From contig NZ_PHKV01000004.1 of assembly GCF_002846205.1 (NCBI RefSeq), forward strand, positions 62,001-126,000: a stretch of 64,000 nucleotides of DNA. The letters are read 5' to 3'. How positions within the stretch are numbered: position 1 is the first letter of the stretch; the number at the start of each line of letters is the position of its first letter. Shown one piece after another: positions 17,231 through 25,402 of the stretch. The notes under the pieces were generated by a model that did no database searches, was not told the origin of the DNA, and worked only from the letters and a program-made list of their open reading frames with translations. Source of the DNA: Xanthomonas prunicola. GTDB taxonomy: Bacteria > Pseudomonadota > Gammaproteobacteria > Xanthomonadales > Xanthomonadaceae. A program made the position numbers and the translations under genes.

Positions 17231-18817
17231 ATGACCACACACGCTACGACCACGCAAGGCAAGTTCCACAAGCGGCTTAGCCTGACCGACCTGACCTTTA
17301 TCGGGCTGGGTTCGATCTTCGGCTCCGGGTGGTTGTTTTCGGCCAGCCACGTGTCCTCGATCGCAGGACCGGCCGGCATCGTGTCGTGGATTTTGGGGGG
17401 CATCGCGGTGCTGCTGCTCGGGCTGGTGTATTGCGAACTCGGCGCGGCGTTGCCGCGGGCGGGCGGGGTGGTGCGCTACCCGGAGTATTCGCATGGCGCC
17501 TTGCTCGGGTCGCTGACCGGCTTCATCACGCTGATCGCGTTTTCCAGTTTGATTGCGATCGAAGTGGAAGCCGCGCGGCAATACGCAGCAGCATGGTTGC
17601 CGTGGCTGAGTCAACCAGATAGTACGCATCCCAGCATCTGGGGCTGGCTGGCGCAGCTGGCATTGCTGGTGCTGTTTTTCCTGCTCAACTATTTCAGCGT
17701 CAAGACGTTTGCCCTGGCGAACAACATCGTCAGCATTTTCAAGTTTCTGGTGCCGGTTCTGGTGATCGTGCTGCTGATGAAGCAGTTCAATGCAGGCAAT
17801 CTGAGCGTGCATGGGTTCGCACCCTCGGGCATGGCGGGCGTGGAAGCGGCGATCTCGGCCGGCGGCATCATCTTCGCGTACCTGGGGCTGACCCCGATCG
17901 TATCGGTGGCCAGCGAAGTGCGCGATCCACAGCGCAATATTCCGATTGCGCTGATCCTGTCCGTGGCGCTGTCCACGGTGATTTACGTGCTGCTGCAGCT
18001 GGCGTTTCTGGGCAGCATTCCGGCCGCGCAGCTCGCACAAGGCTGGGCGGGCATCGACAAGGCCTTCTCGCTGCCGTACCACGACATCGCGTTGGCGTTG
18101 GGCATGGCGTGGCTGGCGGCGCTGGTGATCTGCGATGCGATGGTGTCGCCCAGCGGTACCGGCAATATCTACATGAATGCCACGCCGCGTGTGGTGTACG
18201 GCTGGGCGCGCAGCGGCGGGTTCTTGCCGGTGCTGACGCGGGTAGATCCGGTGTCGGGCATCCCGCGTCCGGCATTGTGGTTGAGCCTGGGCTTGTCGAT
18301 TTTCTGGACGCTGCCGTTTCCCTCGTGGGAAACCTTGATCGGCGTGGTGTCGGCGGCCTTGGTGCTGAGCTATGCCGTGGCGCCGGTCACGGTGGCGGCC
18401 TTGCGCCGTAGTGCGCCGGACTTGCCACGCCCGTTTTTCGTGCGTGGCTTGATGGTGTTGGGGCCGCTGTCATTTATGGTGGCGGCGCTGATTGTGTACT
18501 GGTCCACCTGGCCGACCTTGTCGTGGCTGCTTGGCTTGCAGGTGCTCGCGTTCGCGCTGTACGTACTGTATCGCTTGCCCTCGCGCGAGGGGCGCACGCG
18601 CTTGTTGCGGCAAGTGCGTGCATCGTTGTGGCTGATCGTGTTCTTCGTGCTGGTGATGCTGGTGTCGTGGGCCGGCACGTTCGGTGGACACGGCTGGATC
18701 GGGCATCCGTTCGATACGCTGAGCGTGGCAGTGATTGCGTTCTTCATCTATCACTGGGGTGCGCGCAGCGGTTTGCGTAGCGAGGAGCTGGCGTTGGAGG
18801 AGGACGATGGTGAGTGA
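17231..18817 (+). CDS. APC superfamily amino acid permease
   Basis: 528 residues from the ATG at 17231 (MTTHATTTQGKFHKRLSLTDLTFIGLGSIFGSGWLFSA; landmarks FIGLGSIFGSGW and FAYLGLTPIVSVASEVRDPQ). About 12 hydrophobic helices are evident. The TM1 G-rich loop GLGSIFGSGWL and the TM6-8 consensus SEVRDPQRNIP identify the APC family of inner-membrane proton-coupled amino acid transporters. The substrate cannot be read from sequence; amino acids or imino acids released by the flanking peptidases are the contextual guess. Its end overlaps the following peptidase gene by 11 bp. Confidence 0.9.
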   Translation: MTTHATTTQGKFHKRLSLTDLTFIGLGSIFGSGWLFSASHVSSIAGPAGIVSWILGGIAVLLLGLVYCELGAALPRAGGVVRYPEYSHGALLGSLTGFITLIAFSSLIAIEVEAARQYAAAWLPWLSQPDSTHPSIWGWLAQLALLVLFFLLNYFSVKTFALANNIVSIFKFLVPVLVIVLLMKQFNAGNLSVHGFAPSGMAGVEAAISAGGIIFAYLGLTPIVSVASEVRDPQRNIPIALILSVALSTVIYVLLQLAFLGSIPAAQLAQGWAGIDKAFSLPYHDIALALGMAWLAALVICDAMVSPSGTGNIYMNATPRVVYGWARSGGFLPVLTRVDPVSGIPRPALWLSLGLSIFWTLPFPSWETLIGVVSAALVLSYAVAPVTVAALRRSAPDLPRPFFVRGLMVLGPLSFMVAALIVYWSTWPTLSWLLGLQVLAFALYVLYRLPSREGRTRLLRQVRASLWLIVFFVLVMLVSWAGTFGGHGWIGHPFDTLSVAVIAFFIYHWGARSGLRSEELALEEDDGE

Positions 18818-21146
18818 TGCGCGCCGCAGCGCAGTGGGTGTGTGTGGGTGGCGTGTGTTGGCCGCGTGCGTGATGGTGGTGTCGGGTGCGGTGCAGGCTG
18901 CGCCCAGCGTTGCCGACTATCAACGCTCGCTGGGTCTACGCGAGCAGTGGATCACGCTAACCGAGAGCGTCGCCTGGCCGGCGCAATGGCAGGACGACGG
19001 CAGGTTCTACTACCGCAAGACGGTGCCGGGCGGCTTCGCATTCGTCAGCGTCGATGTGGCCACGCGACAGAAGCAGCCGGCGTTCGATCAGGCGCGCGTG
19101 GCCCAGGGCTTGCGTGCGGCAACCGGAAAAGCCTATGCGCCGCTGCGGCTGCCGTTCGAGCGGTTTTCGTTCTCGAAAGAGGGCGAGCGCAGCGATGGCG
19201 CGATTGTCTTCGCACTCGAAGACGCGGCTTGGCGCTGCACGCTGATCACCTATCACTGCGCGCCCGATGCACGGCCGCAGTCACAAGCACGTCCACGCGG
19301 TTTCGGGGTGGTGCGCGACCCGCTAGTGCCGGCCGACACCACGCCGCGTCGTTCGCCAGATGCCACCTGGGAGGTGCTGGCCGATGGCTGGAACCTGATG
19401 CTGCGTCGTGTCGCCGATGGTCGGGTGACACGGCTCAGTAGCGACGGCCGTGCAGATGATTACTTCGACCTGGAAAGTGTTGCCTGGTCGCCGGATTCGC
19501 AGCAGTTGGCGGTATACCGCGTGCGTCCCGGACTGGCCCGCCGCGTCACTCGGGTGGAGGCCGCGCCTGCCGGTGGCGGGCAGCCGGTCGTGCACACCCA
19601 GCTCTATCCCAAGCCGGGCGATGCGGTGGATGTAGAGCGGCCGGTGCTGTTCGCGCTGGACGGCACACGGCGCGATGTGGACACGGCGTTGTTCGCCAAC
19701 CCGTATTCGCTATCGCCGCTGCAATGGCGCAGCGATGGCCGCACTGTGGCGTTTGAATATGTGCAACGCGGCTTTCAACGCATGCGTGTGATCGCAGTGG
19801 ATGTCCGCACCGCGCGCGCGCACGTGGCGGTCGGCGAAGACGCGCGCACCTTCGTGTATGCCGACCGCAGCTTTCGCCACGATGTCGATGGGCGCGGCGA
19901 TCAGGTGCTGTGGATTTCCGAACGTGACGGCTGGCGGCACCTGTACCTGTTCGATGGGCGCAGCGGCAAGGTGCAACGCCAGCTCACCCGCGGGCCGTGG
20001 GTGGTGCGCGATGTGCTGCGCGTGGACGATACGCAGCGCCGCATCTGGTTCACTGCCAGCGGCATGGATGCCGGTAAAGACCCATACGACCGACAGCTCT
20101 ACAACGTGGATTTTGACGGCCACCGGTTGACTCGCCTGACCCATGCCGATGCCGACCACGATGTCGCGATTGCCGACGACGGCCTGCACTACGTCGACGT
20201 TTACTCGCGTCCGGACCTGCCGCCGGTGATGGAGCTGCACGCCATCGATGGACAACTGCTGCACACCGTGGAGCGCGGCACTATCGACAGGCTGCAGGCC
20301 GCCGGCTGGCGCGCGCCGGAGACCTTCGTGGCCAAGGGGCGCGACGGCACCACCGACATCTGGGGCATGGTGGTACGACCGCGTGATTACGACCCGCGCA
20401 AACGCTACCCGGTGATCGAAAACATCTACGCCGGGCCGCATGATTCCTTCGTGCCCAAGACGTTCTGGCCGTTCGGTTATCACTCCGGCGGCGACAAGCA
20501 GATCGGCATGCAGGCGCAGGCCGATCTGGGCTTCATCGTGGTGATGATCGACGGCATGGGCACCGCCAATCGCTCCAAGGCGTTTCACGATGTGGCGTGG
20601 AAGAATCTTGGCGATTCCGGTTTTGACGATCGCATCGCCTGGCATCGTGCACTGGCGGCCAAAGATCCGTCCTATGACATCAGCCGCGTCGGCATCTACG
20701 GCGCGTCGGCGGGCGGCCAGAGCACGCTTGGGGCACTCGAACGTCATCCAGAGTTTTACAAGGTGGGCGTGGCCTTCGCTGGCTGCTACGACAACCGCAT
20801 GGACAAGATCAGCTGGAACGAGCAGTGGATGGGCTGGCCGGTGGATGCGAGCTATGCGGACGCGTCCGGTGTGGTCAATGCGAGCAAGCTGCAGGGCGAT
20901 CTGCTAATGATCGTCGGCGAGCAGGACAGCAATGTGGATCCAGCGTCCACCGCACAAGTCGTCGATGCCTTGATCAAAGCCGGCAAAGAGTTCGATCTGC
21001 TCAACGTGCCAGGTGGCGAGCATTCGGTAGGCCGCTCCAGTGGCCCGATCGATTACGTGCAACGCCGCCAGTACGACTTCTTCGTGCGCCATCTGCGCAA
21101 CGAACCCACGCCGCACTGGAATTGGCTGCCATCGGAGGCGCAATGA
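18807..21146 (+). CDS. S9 family dipeptidyl peptidase (DPP IV-like), secreted
   Basis: 779 residues from the ATG at 18807, overlapping the permease. It has a Sec signal peptide (VLAACVMVVSGAVQAAPS), an N-terminal seven-bladed beta-propeller typical of DPP IV (WSPDSQQLAVYRV; WISERDGWRHLYLFDGRSGK) and a C-terminal alpha/beta hydrolase with the triad Ser634 (YGASAGGQ), Asp711 (NVDPAST) and His739 (GGEHSVG). DPP IV-type enzymes remove Xaa-Pro or Xaa-Ala dipeptides and so bypass the resistance of proline-rich chains. A paralog with identical triad spacing lies at 37575-39890. It overlaps the GH35 gene (ATGA). Confidence 0.92.
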   Translation: MVSDARRSAVGVCGWRVLAACVMVVSGAVQAAPSVADYQRSLGLREQWITLTESVAWPAQWQDDGRFYYRKTVPGGFAFVSVDVATRQKQPAFDQARVAQGLRAATGKAYAPLRLPFERFSFSKEGERSDGAIVFALEDAAWRCTLITYHCAPDARPQSQARPRGFGVVRDPLVPADTTPRRSPDATWEVLADGWNLMLRRVADGRVTRLSSDGRADDYFDLESVAWSPDSQQLAVYRVRPGLARRVTRVEAAPAGGGQPVVHTQLYPKPGDAVDVERPVLFALDGTRRDVDTALFANPYSLSPLQWRSDGRTVAFEYVQRGFQRMRVIAVDVRTARAHVAVGEDARTFVYADRSFRHDVDGRGDQVLWISERDGWRHLYLFDGRSGKVQRQLTRGPWVVRDVLRVDDTQRRIWFTASGMDAGKDPYDRQLYNVDFDGHRLTRLTHADADHDVAIADDGLHYVDVYSRPDLPPVMELHAIDGQLLHTVERGTIDRLQAAGWRAPETFVAKGRDGTTDIWGMVVRPRDYDPRKRYPVIENIYAGPHDSFVPKTFWPFGYHSGGDKQIGMQAQADLGFIVVMIDGMGTANRSKAFHDVAWKNLGDSGFDDRIAWHRALAAKDPSYDISRVGIYGASAGGQSTLGALERHPEFYKVGVAFAGCYDNRMDKISWNEQWMGWPVDASYADASGVVNASKLQGDLLMIVGEQDSNVDPASTAQVVDALIKAGKEFDLLNVPGGEHSVGRSSGPIDYVQRRQYDFFVRHLRNEPTPHWNWLPSEAQ

Positions 21147-22783
21147 TGCGTTTTTCTCTTCGATTCAGGGCATCGCGGCGCAACCGGGGGGCTGGTCTGC
21201 TATGGTCGCTGGCGTTGCTTGCGGTCAGCATGCCGCTGCTCGCCACGGCAGAAGAACTGCCGCGCTTGGCCACCAAAGACGGTCGCCATGCGCTGTTCGT
21301 CGATGGTGCGCCATATACGATCCTGGCTGCGCAGCTGCACAACTCCAGCGCGTGGCCGGCGGTGTTGCCGCACGCGCTGGACGATGTGGTGGCGCTGCAT
21401 GCCAATACGGTGGAAGCACCGGTGTATTGGGAGCAGTTCGAACCGGTGCAGGGTCGCTTCGATACCACCAATGTAGACGCGCTGATTGCCGGCGCCCGCA
21501 AACGCGGCCTGCGTGTGGCCTTGCTGTGGTTCGGCAGCTGGAAGAACGGCCAGATGCATTACGTGCCGGAATGGATCAAGCGTGACGAAGCGACGTACCC
21601 GCGCATGCGCGACGCCAACGGTGAGCCGGTGGATGTGTTGTCGCCCCATGTGGCCGCCAACATGCAGGCCGATGCGCGCGCGTTCACTGCATTGATGCAG
21701 CACCTGCGCAAGGTGGATGGCGACCGCCACACTGTAATTCTGGTGCAGGTAGAAAACGAGCCGGGTGCGATCGGTACTGTGCGCGATCACGGCCCGGCCG
21801 GTGAGGCGGCGTTCGCGCAACCGGTGCCTGTCGAAATCGCACGCGCGCTTGGCAAACCGCAGGGGAGCTGGCAGCAGGTGTTTGGCACCGACGCGGCCGA
21901 AGCCTTCAATGCGCACGCAACGGCGGCGTATATCGAACAGGTGGCTGCCGCCGGCAAGCGCGCCTATCCGCTGCCGCTCTACGTCAACACCTGGCTGCGC
22001 TACAAGGGCAAGAGCTACCCGGGGCTGGACTATCCGTCCGGCGGTGCGACGGTGAACATGTTCGCGCTGTGGCGCGCTGCCACGCCCTCGATCGACTTCA
22101 TCGGCACCGATATCTACACCAACGATTACACCGAATACACCAAGGTCATCGGCCAGTACGCGCGCCCCGACAACCCTGCCTGGGTGTCGGAAACCGGCTT
22201 CGAAGCGGCCACCGCGCCGTATCTGTTCCACGTACTGGGGCAGGGCGGTGTCGGGTTTTCGGTGTTCGGCGTGGACGGCAACCAGGACAGCGAGGCCAAC
22301 CGCGCCGCAATTGCAGCGCATGTGGCCAATTTCACGTTGCTCGCGCCCATGCAGCGGATCATTGCGCAGGCCGCCTTCGATGGCCGCTTGCAGGCGCTGG
22401 CCGAACAACCCGGCGTGGCGCAACGCACGCTGCGCTTCGGCGAGTGGGAAGCCAGGGTGTCGTTCGGCGCGCCCATGTGGGGCGATGCGCCGCCCATTCT
22501 GCCCGGCAACGACGACCACGCAGGCCGGCTGCTGGTGGCCCAACTGGGGCCGGAGGAGTTTCTGGTGACCGGTATGGCTGCACGCATTGAATTTTTCCGC
22601 GACGCGGCCGATACCCGTCATGGACAACTGTTGCGGGTGGAGCAGGGGCGGTATGTCGATGGGCGCTGGCAGGTAAAAAGGCAGCTCAACGGCGACCAGA
22701 CCGACTACGGGCTCAACTTCGGGCGTGTGGATGCGGACGGTAACGTGCCTGTGGTGCTGCGGGTGCGGGTAGGGACTTACTGA
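21143..22783 (+). CDS. GH35 family beta-galactosidase, secreted
   Basis: 546 residues from the ATG at 21143 (a second ATG follows directly). Twin arginines occur near the start, but the leader looks like a Sec signal (LLWSLALLAVSMPLLATAEE). The GH35 barrel has the acid/base pair motif VENEPG (Glu204, Glu206) and the probable nucleophile Glu350 in WVSETGFE; the C-terminal region resembles the DUF5597 type of bacterial GH35. It would release terminal beta-galactose from plant galactans, for instance the arabinogalactan part of cell-wall glycoproteins. It is the last gene of the overlapping permease-peptidase-galactosidase set. Confidence 0.9.
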   Translation: MMRFSLRFRASRRNRGAGLLWSLALLAVSMPLLATAEELPRLATKDGRHALFVDGAPYTILAAQLHNSSAWPAVLPHALDDVVALHANTVEAPVYWEQFEPVQGRFDTTNVDALIAGARKRGLRVALLWFGSWKNGQMHYVPEWIKRDEATYPRMRDANGEPVDVLSPHVAANMQADARAFTALMQHLRKVDGDRHTVILVQVENEPGAIGTVRDHGPAGEAAFAQPVPVEIARALGKPQGSWQQVFGTDAAEAFNAHATAAYIEQVAAAGKRAYPLPLYVNTWLRYKGKSYPGLDYPSGGATVNMFALWRAATPSIDFIGTDIYTNDYTEYTKVIGQYARPDNPAWVSETGFEAATAPYLFHVLGQGGVGFSVFGVDGNQDSEANRAAIAAHVANFTLLAPMQRIIAQAAFDGRLQALAEQPGVAQRTLRFGEWEARVSFGAPMWGDAPPILPGNDDHAGRLLVAQLGPEEFLVTGMAARIEFFRDAADTRHGQLLRVEQGRYVDGRWQVKRQLNGDQTDYGLNFGRVDADGNVPVVLRVRVGTY

Positions 22784-22872
22784 GCCTTGCTGATCGTGTT
22801 GCCGACTTCCGCCTGTTATCTGCAATGGCTTGGGCCTTGTTCACATCCACTCACCGCCACACCGGAGCCACC

Positions 22873-23169
22873 ATGAGCATCAGCAGCATCGCCAGTTCCG
22901 GAATGCAGGTCGCCGCCTTGCGTCAGCAGGTGGCAGCCAGCAATGTGGCCCGCCAGCCGGTGGACGGCAGCCCACGTCAGTCTGTCGCGGCCAGCACGCA
23001 GGCCAACGGCGGCGTGTCGGCCAGCGTGGTCGATGCCAGCGCCGATCCATCTGTGCCCGTCACCGATCTGGTCGAAGGTCTATCGGCACGCAACGATTTC
23101 CAGGCCAACGCCACTGCGCTACGGCGCTCCGACGAGATGTTGGGTCGCTTGTTGGATGTGTTGAGCTAA
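22873..23169 (+). CDS. Orphan mini flagellar rod/hook-like protein
   Basis: 98 residues from the ATG at 22873 (ACCGGAGCC upstream). The N-terminus SIASSGMQVAALRQQVAASN resembles the N-terminal helix of FlgB/FlgC/FlgE proteins, and the C-terminus DFQANATALRRSDEMLGRLLDV resembles their C-terminal helix. The central domain that builds the rod or hook is missing. No flagellar gene lies nearby. It may be a conserved small structural or regulatory protein of the rod/hook family, or a decayed copy; its intact frame, its good start and both ends in family register argue for function. Confidence 0.75.
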   Translation: MSISSIASSGMQVAALRQQVAASNVARQPVDGSPRQSVAASTQANGGVSASVVDASADPSVPVTDLVEGLSARNDFQANATALRRSDEMLGRLLDVLS

Positions 23170-23386
23170 GACGTTCGGAGTGGACGACGGCCGTTGTCGA
23201 TCGGTTGTACCCGTTGTGCGGCCATCGGTTTGATATCTGCACCAGGCGACGTCTGTCTGCTGCCTGGCTGCAAGGATCCGTCGAATTGATTGGTGCGCAG
23301 AGGTTGCAGAGCAAGCAGCGAATCGGTGTTCTCGCTCTCAATACAGATTGCCGCGACGGCTGTCTGCACGCACCCCTGCGTCGTTC

Positions 23387-24942
23387 TCAGTCCGGGCGCA
23401 GCGCATCGGTCAAGCGTGTGCCGTCGGGCACGCCCAACCCAGTGTTGGCATCCCAGCCGGTGGATGCGCGGAAACCGGCGTTGTCACCGGCGACGATGTC
23501 CCGGAACGCCTCAGGTTGGCCGTACAGGCGCGGTAACACGAAGTGGGGTTGCAGCGGTTTGCGCCGTAGATGCGCGCCAGCAAGGCCGCCCATAACGGTG
23601 CAGCGGCGCTGGTGCCGCCCATCACGGCAGGCTGCCCGTTGATCGACAGGTAGTAACCGGTCTGTGCATCGGCGTTGGCCGCCACATCGGGGACGCCGCG
23701 CATGCGCAGCTGGCGTGACTGGTGCTGTGCATCGGTGAGACGCAGATCCTTCTGCCAGGCCGGGCGTGCAAAGAACCTGCTTTCTCCGCCGCCGCCGTTC
23801 GTCCATGCCTGCTCGTTTGCGCTGTCCGCCGTCAGCTGTAGTCGAGTGCCGCCGCAGGCGAGCACGAACGGGCTGGATGCGGGAAAGCAGACGTTCAATC
23901 CTGGCTGCCCGTCGCTGGCGCCATCGTCGCCAGCGGCAATGCACACGGTGATGCCCATCAATGCGGCGGCCTGAAACGCACAGTCGTAGGCCTGGCGCGA
24001 TTGCGGCGTCCATTGCGATTCGGTGAAGCCCCAGCTGATGGCGATGATTCCCGGGGAATGCTCGGTGTCGTGGATAGCGGCGTTGATCGCTTCCAGAAAG
24101 CCGTTGTCGGTGTTGGGCGCGAAATACACCACAAGTTTGGCGCCCGGAACGAGTGTCCCGGCGATCTGGATATCCATCTGCGCTTCGACATCGGCATTTG
24201 CATGGCCACAACTGACGGTGTTGGTGGCACCGGGCAACAGCACATCCACCAGCGTCGGCATGGGGACGCGCAGCTGCGCGAAATAGGCGGCCATCTGCTC
24301 GCGTGCATAGCCGCCACCCAGCACGACGATGCCGATGCACTGCCCGTGACCGTCGTGCTCGGGAAAACCATATAGTTGCGCCAGCTGCGGCGGCGTGTAC
24401 TGCATGATCGGGCTACCCTCCGGCGCTGCCGGCGCGGGCTGCCGCGTCGCGGTTGCGTCAGGCGCGCTTGGCAGCGTCTGCGCCTGCGGGCGCGCGTCCA
24501 GCCCCAGCACGGCGGTGACGATGCCGGTTAATGCCTGCGGCATCGACACCGGGCCGGTGCGGCCGCGATAGCGCACTGTGCCGTGTACGTAGTCGCGCAG
24601 GCTGACCTGGAACGCGGCTTCGCACTGCTGCACGGTGCCTTCAAGAATGACGGTGCCGCTGTCTGCATGCGAACGTTCGACCGCTAGGCCATAACTGGCG
24701 GCAAAGTCGGCAACGGCCTGCAGATCTGCCGCGCTGGCGGCGAAGCGTTCGCTGAACTCCGCGCGCGTCAATGCAACCGGCAGCGTATTGGGCTGCAGTT
24801 GCAGCAGCATATCGGCAGCGGCATTCAACGCCGGCATGCGCACCGCGAGTAGGACACGCAGTCGTTCGTCCTGCGGCGGTTGTCCGGCCTCGATGGTCGA
24901 GAGTGCGGTGTGGCGCTCACTGCCAGCGAGGATCGTGTGCAT
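23387..24942 (-). pseudogene. Sedolisin (S53) serine-carboxyl peptidase, broken by a frameshift
   Basis: Starts at the ATG at 24942 (MHTILAGSERH). An activation (prokumamolisin-like) domain occupies about residues 1-190, then the catalytic domain: Glu253 and Asp257 (DVEAQMDIQ), Asp339/Asp340 (AAGDDGAS) and Ser445 (GGTSAAAP), the S53 set. After residue about 465 the frame leaves the family sequence, adds about 45 unrelated residues and stops at 23410. The proper C-terminus (FVLPRLYGQPEAFRDIV...GWDANTGLGVPDG) continues in the next frame to 23387. One extra C in the CCCC run (GGGG at 23545-23548 on the plus strand) would restore it. The lost part carries the Asp residues that bind Ca2+ in sedolisins. 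No signal peptide is visible. Confidence 0.85.
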
Positions 24943-25402
24943 GCGGGGAGATCTCCATCGAGATGGGTGAGCCGAGGTGGTTGGTGCAGATCGAACGGTG
25001 GCCGTCGCATGCTGCACGAACACTGCAGCACGTATCGCTGCCAGCCGCACGCCATTTTGCATTCAATGCCAAGCGCTGGTGATGGATGCGGCCGGTGCCA
25101 CGTGCGATGGACTAAAATGCGAAGCGCTGACGCATTGAGTGGTGCGCCATTGGTCGGTGGCACGTCACGGCAGTGATGCAACAAGGCCAGCATCGCGCGC
25201 GTGCGCCTCAGATCCTGCGACAGCGCGCCGCGTGGTGTGGAGTGCTGGCGGTCTTGCGCATCCAGGGCTGCTGCGAGCACAACGGCAAGCCGTCCACGCG
25301 CCGTGGCGATGTGCAGATTTCCGCACGGGTGTCTGACCGCTGTCACAAGACGTGCCGCGTGAAGGCGTGCACGATGGGCAACGATCATTCGAGGGCGCAC
25401 CG
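24943..25402. other. Divergent intergenic region between the sedolisin and Tat glycosidase-like genes
   Basis: About 460 bp without a supported gene. It holds the shared regulatory element at 25310-25352 and a small dyad, TGAC-CGCT-GTCA (25334-25345). Short open frames here overlap in several directions and look like high-GC shadows. Confidence 0.5.
25310..25352 (+). promoter_or_regulatory. Bipartite shared element upstream of the Tat glycosidase-like gene
   Basis: TGTGCAGATTTCCGCA (25310-25325) is identical to the site before lhpA (5585-5600). CAAGACG follows at 25346-25352, exactly 29 bp from the first base of ATTTCC. The same spacing to CAAGACG occurs before both TonB receptor genes. The element ends 50 bp before the ATG at 25403, in promoter or operator range. 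Confidence 0.5.

Noticed and set aside
21200-22825. 541-residue open frame on the minus strand opposite the GH35 gene
   Set aside because: Antisense shadow; no start context, His/Arg/Gln-rich composition, while the plus frame has a complete GH35 active site.
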